Assembly: GCA_946617545.1 (NCBI GenBank) | Contig: CAMOKK010000050.1 | Span: 1 to 8,511, forward strand | Length of the DNA: 8,511 nucleotides | Source: an uncultured Bacteroidales bacterium | GTDB taxonomy: Bacteria; Bacteroidota; Bacteroidia; Bacteroidales; UBA932 | Direction of reading: 5' to 3' | Part shown: in pieces, positions 5,609 through 8,511 of the stretch | Position numbering within the stretch: the stretch's first letter is position 1 | Layout of the letters: each line of letters opens with the position of its first letter | Translations under genes and position numbers: made by a program | The notes under the pieces: model-generated | What the model was told of the DNA's origin: nothing | Database searches by the model: none | What the model saw: the letters and a program-made list of their open reading frames with translations, nothing else

Positions 5609-8221
5609 TTAAATCACCTCGATATCCGCTGCCGGAATCCAGCCCTGGCGGCCGTCTCCCAGCTCGATGTTGGTGTAGGAGCCCACGTTGTCCAGAATCT
5701 TCACGCGGGTGCCTTCGTGCAGGATGAAGAGGTCTTTGGCCCCGTCGGCCGATGGCGAACTCTTGACGCTGGAAACGGGCCGCATCACGATGGCGCGGTC
5801 CTGCGCAAGGGCTTCCTGCCGCTGCCATTGGGCAAAGTCCCAGCCCAGGAAGGCAAGAAGGAGGCAGGCGATGCCGGCAAAGAAGCCCAGCCGGCGCCGT
5901 CCGGAGGTGCTGCCCAGCAGGTACAGCAGCGCACAGGCCACCGCAAGGGCCAAAAATACCAGCGAAAGGGCCGCCCAGGTATTGGAGGGCAGAAGGTAGC
6001 ACAGGGCATGCCCCCACTGCTCGAAGAAAATCTCCGGCACTTCCTCTATCTTGTCCTGGGTAAGGCTGCGGGCATATTCCAGGTTGTAGCGCACATCCGC
6101 GTCGGACGGGTCCAGCTTGAGGGCACGCTCATACCAGAGGATGGCCCGGGCCACTTCCTGGTTCTTGAAATACGCATTGCCCAGGTTGTAGTACAGTTCC
6201 TTGGACATGAGCCCGGTGGCCTGCACGTCTTTCCAGTCTTTCAGGGCCTGGGTATAGTCTCCGGCCGTATAGGCTTCCACGCCCGCCTTCCACAGGGAAT
6301 CCGGGTAGTTCATGGGAGCGGCCTGCAGGCCCATAGGCAGGGCCATCAGGAGCACAAGGGCCAGCACGGTGCCTTTGAGGGGTGTCTTTTTCATGGAAGA
6401 ATCGATGGCAGTGATGGTGGAAACAGCCTTCTCGTAATGCTCGTTCATGGCGTCGTGGCCGGCGTCGGGGGAGTAGCGGGCCTCTTCGCAGGCATCCATG
6501 AGCGCCACGAAGTCCGTCACCGTGGCTTCCGGAACGCCGCCGGCGGCAAGGGCGGCCGATATGTTCTCCTTGTTCTGGTCGGCCATGTCCATGGAGAGCT
6601 TGTCTCCCACGAAGCCTACCAGGGAGCGGTGCAGCTCCTCATAAAACGCCGTGTAGAGGTTCTTGTCCAGGAAATCCTTGGCTTGGGCCAGCCGTTTGAG
6701 CGCCTGGCGGGTGGCCTTGCGGTTGCGCGTGCCGGCCACATCGGCCCTTCTCTCCGCCACCTTGCGGAAGCCCAGCCAGAAGCCCAGGCCGGCAAGGAGG
6801 ATGAGGCCGATACCCGCGAACCAGCCCTTGGAATACACCAGGAAGCCCTTGTCCGGGCTCAGCGAGGTCTTGGTGCGGATAAAGCGGATGTCCTGTCCCA
6901 GATTCTTGACGCCCTTGCGGTCCACCACCAGGGTGTTGCCCGGGTCGGCCTGGCTGCCGCCCTGCGAAGAGGCGGAGCGGGCCACGGCCAGGGGCAGGGC
7001 CGCCGTGGAGAGCGTCTGGTACTTGCGCTTGTTCACGTCGTAGTAGCTGTAGTGCACGGGGCCTATCTCGAAGGCGCCCGGGCTGCGCGGAATGAAGGGA
7101 TATTCGAAGGTCTTGGAGCCGGAGGTGCCACTCTTGTCCGTGTTCACGCTGGTCTTGACGTCATAGACCTCGAAATCCGGCGGGAAGTTGAGTTTGGGCG
7201 CTTCCAGCAGGGCTACGTTGCCCTTTCCGGACACCGTGACAATGAGGGAGGCCGCATCGTGCGTCTTCAGGGAATCCTTGCTCAAGTGGGCCGATACCTT
7301 GAAGTCTCCCACGCCGCCACCGAAGGAAGCCGGGGCCCCGGCAGGCAAGGCTTCCACGTGTACCTTGGCCGCCTTGGTGGTCACGCGCTGGCGGATGGTC
7401 ACATAGTCGCTGCCGAAGAAATCGTCGAAGACGGAGCCGGTGGAGCGGCGCTGCTGGATGTTCACCAGGCAAACTACCTCGGCGGGTTCGATACTCTGGT
7501 CTCCTGCCTTCTGGGGAATGAGCACCCAGCGGCGGAGCACGGCGGAATTGTACATGGTTCCGTTCACCTGCTCCCGCTGGAATTCAATGTTGGAGGGTGA
7601 TTCCACTTCCTGGCTCCAGAAGCCGTTGAAAGAGGGGAAACGGGCATTCTCGAAGCCCTGCAGATTGGCTCGGTGATAAATCTTGAGGGTGGCCGTGACG
7701 GGTTCTCCCACCACCACGGAGTTGCGGCTCAGGCTAAGCCGCATAAAGATATCGGCATTGGAAGAGGCCTGCGGACGGGCCTGCGAAGCCTCGTTGCCGG
7801 AAGAAGCGCCCCCGCCGGCGGCGGAAGAGGAGGAGGCGCCGTCGTCCACTACCTGCACGGTGGCGGAACGGGAGCGGATTTCATCGCCTTTTATCTTGGC
7901 CGTGGCGGCCGGAATGGTGAGGGTGCCGGTCTTGCGGGCCTGCAGGATGTAGGTGTAGGAGGTCTGGGAAGAACGGGTGGTTTTTCCGTTGATCATCTGG
8001 ATGCTGGTAGAGGAACCTTTCTGCGGGCCCCACACCACGGTGACGTCTTCCGGCGCCTCCCAGCGGAAGTCCGAAGGGGCGTGCTCGCCTTCTACGATGA
8101 ATACCAGGTTAAAACGCTCGGAGAGTTCCACGATGTTGTGAACCTCTACCCGGATGCTGCCCTGGGCCCATGCGGCCATGCCCGTGAGGAGGGCGGCCAT
8201 GATTGTAAACAGTCTTTTCAT
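5609..8221 (-). CDS. batD: BatD-BatE fusion protein (aerotolerance operon, TPR and SH3-like domains)
   Basis: Bat proteins form an envelope system of Bacteroidetes and spirochaetes linked to oxygen or stress tolerance; their biochemistry is unsettled. This 870-residue product joins two usually separate members. The first part is BatD-like: a signal peptide (about 1-19, cleavage likely AWA-Q), beta-rich periplasmic domains (about 20-440) with an Ala/Ser/Gly linker (126-157), a membrane helix (about 466-484) and a cytoplasmic helical region to about 609. The second is BatE-like: Met610 starts MKKTPLKGTVLALVLLMALP, which looks like a signal peptide, then TPR helices (about 640-724), two membrane helices (about 749-769 and 779-794) and an SH3-like end (about 808-870) with GWIPAADIEVI. 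I chose the ATG at 8221-8219 over an in-frame TTG at 8233 because it begins the signal peptide, lies 5 nt after the batC stop and avoids overlapping it. Confidence 0.9.
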   Translation of the reverse strand: MKRLFTIMAALLTGMAAWAQGSIRVEVHNIVELSERFNLVFIVEGEHAPSDFRWEAPEDVTVVWGPQKGSSTSIQMINGKTTRSSQTSYTYILQARKTGTLTIPAATAKIKGDEIRSRSATVQVVDDGASSSSAAGGGASSGNEASQARPQASSNADIFMRLSLSRNSVVVGEPVTATLKIYHRANLQGFENARFPSFNGFWSQEVESPSNIEFQREQVNGTMYNSAVLRRWVLIPQKAGDQSIEPAEVVCLVNIQQRRSTGSVFDDFFGSDYVTIRQRVTTKAAKVHVEALPAGAPASFGGGVGDFKVSAHLSKDSLKTHDAASLIVTVSGKGNVALLEAPKLNFPPDFEVYDVKTSVNTDKSGTSGSKTFEYPFIPRSPGAFEIGPVHYSYYDVNKRKYQTLSTAALPLAVARSASSQGGSQADPGNTLVVDRKGVKNLGQDIRFIRTKTSLSPDKGFLVYSKGWFAGIGLILLAGLGFWLGFRKVAERRADVAGTRNRKATRQALKRLAQAKDFLDKNLYTAFYEELHRSLVGFVGDKLSMDMADQNKENISAALAAGGVPEATVTDFVALMDACEEARYSPDAGHDAMNEHYEKAVSTITAIDSSMKKTPLKGTVLALVLLMALPMGLQAAPMNYPDSLWKAGVEAYTAGDYTQALKDWKDVQATGLMSKELYYNLGNAYFKNQEVARAILWYERALKLDPSDADVRYNLEYARSLTQDKIEEVPEIFFEQWGHALCYLLPSNTWAALSLVFLALAVACALLYLLGSTSGRRRLGFFAGIACLLLAFLGWDFAQWQRQEALAQDRAIVMRPVSSVKSSPSADGAKDLFILHEGTRVKILDNVGSYTNIELGDGRQGWIPAADIEVI

Positions 8222-8226
8222 CTTCT

Positions 8227-8511
8227 CTACCAATTCTTTTCCTTCTGGCGTGATTTGAGGGCATCGGCCTTCTTCTCTTCCACCTTTTCCTGGGTCTTCT
8301 TTTCCTTGTCCTGGATGGCTTGCAGCAGCTGCTGGGCCTGCTGGGGGCTCAACTGGGGTTGCTGCTGTTGTTGCTGCTCCTGGTTCTTATCTTGATTCTG
8401 CTGCCGGTCCTGGTTTTGGTCCTGCTGCTTATCCTGGTTCTGCTGCTGGTCCTGATTCTGGTCCTGCTGCTGATCTTGGTTTTGATTCTGATTTTGGTCT
8501 TGATTCTGGTC
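8227..8511 (-). CDS. batC: BatC, C-terminal end (cut by window edge)
   Basis: My translation in the frame ending at TAG (8229-8227) gives 94 residues with no start inside the window. The first 51 residues are almost entirely Gln, Asn and Asp with a few Lys, Arg and Glu. The end reads LSPQQAQQLLQAIQDKEKKT and then a Lys/Glu-rich helix finishing RQKEKNW. Bacteroidetes BatC proteins are TPR proteins of the aerotolerance operon with a Gln/Asn-rich tail and this closing helix, and the next gene, 5 nt away, is batD. The TPR part should lie beyond the right edge. The call rests on the tail, the closing motif and the neighbour; no TPR repeat is visible here. Confidence 0.82.
   Translation of the reverse strand, partial: DQNQDQNQNQNQDQQQDQNQDQQQNQDKQQDQNQDRQQNQDKNQEQQQQQQPQLSPQQAQQLLQAIQDKEKKTQEKVEEKKADALKSRQKEKNW
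8359..8511 (-). repeat. Degenerate repeat coding for the Gln/Asn/Asp tail of BatC
   Basis: The stretch is built from short imperfect units such as tcctgctgct, tcctggttctg and ttgattctg on the plus strand. They encode runs like DQNQ, DQQQ, NQDK and DRQQ. All units keep the reading frame, and synonymous codons are mixed (CAA and CAG, AAT and AAC). This implies that the composition is maintained at the protein level and is not only recent slippage. The repeat continues to the window edge, so its full length is unknown. Confidence 0.8.

Noticed and set aside
5528..7600. Open frame of 690 codons on the plus strand, opposite the BatD-BatE gene
   Set aside because: It lies fully antisense to a gene with clear domains. 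Its translation is a Gly/Val/His/Gln-rich mixture with no recognisable motif, as expected from the reverse of GC-rich codons with strong third-position bias.
8222..8233. TTG start at 8233 adding four residues to the BatD-BatE protein
   Set aside because: A purine-rich AGAAGGA precedes it, but it would overlap the end of batC and place VEK before a signal peptide that begins naturally at the ATG at 8221.
8359..8511. Repetitive DNA at the right edge as a CRISPR array or tandem non-coding repeat
   Set aside because: The units are short, irregular, without unique spacers, and lie in frame within the BatC coding sequence.

Overview
This is a GC-rich chromosomal segment from a member of the Bacteroidota, most likely order Bacteroidales. 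The evidence is the Bat (aerotolerance) gene set with a Gln/Asn/Asp-rich BatC tail, a promoter matching the Bacteroidetes consensus (TTTG, about 20 nt, TAnnTTTG), A-rich or weak ribosome-binding regions, and a ParC N-terminus of the Bacteroidetes type. The species cannot be fixed from the sequence. Every gene I support lies on the minus strand, so transcription runs from high to low coordinates. Coding density is very high, and the largest gap between genes is about 113 bp.

In transcription order, the first unit enters at the right edge. It holds the C-terminal end of batC (8227-8511, partial), a large gene fusing BatD to BatE (5609-8221) and a family 4 glycosyltransferase (4447-5595). A hairpin and T-tract terminator (4378-4407) closes this unit. 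The Bat proteins are predicted envelope proteins with TPR, SH3-like and membrane segments, and the glycosyltransferase appears to be co-transcribed with them.

The second unit starts at a promoter interleaved with that terminator (4369-4401). It reads exbB-like (3620-4333), exbD-like (3205-3615) and a TonB-like energy transducer (2412-3200), each pair separated by 4 nt. Together these form a proton-driven inner-membrane motor and its periplasm-spanning arm. After a 35-nt gap with a small hairpin come an RluB/RsuA-family rRNA pseudouridine synthase (1243-2376) and the ribosome-assembly GTPase era (362-1243), which overlap by one base. The start of the topoisomerase IV A subunit parC (1-346, cut by the window edge) follows after 15 nt. 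The spacing suggests that envelope energisation, ribosome maturation and DNA topology genes could share one long transcript.

I see no mobile element, CRISPR array, tRNA or rRNA, and no clearly new multi-gene system. The observations most worth checking are the in-frame BatD-BatE fusion that keeps BatE's signal peptide as an internal membrane segment, the overlapping terminator and promoter at about 4.39 kb, the unusual residues in the quinolone-determining region of ParC, and the low-complexity tails of BatC and RluB.
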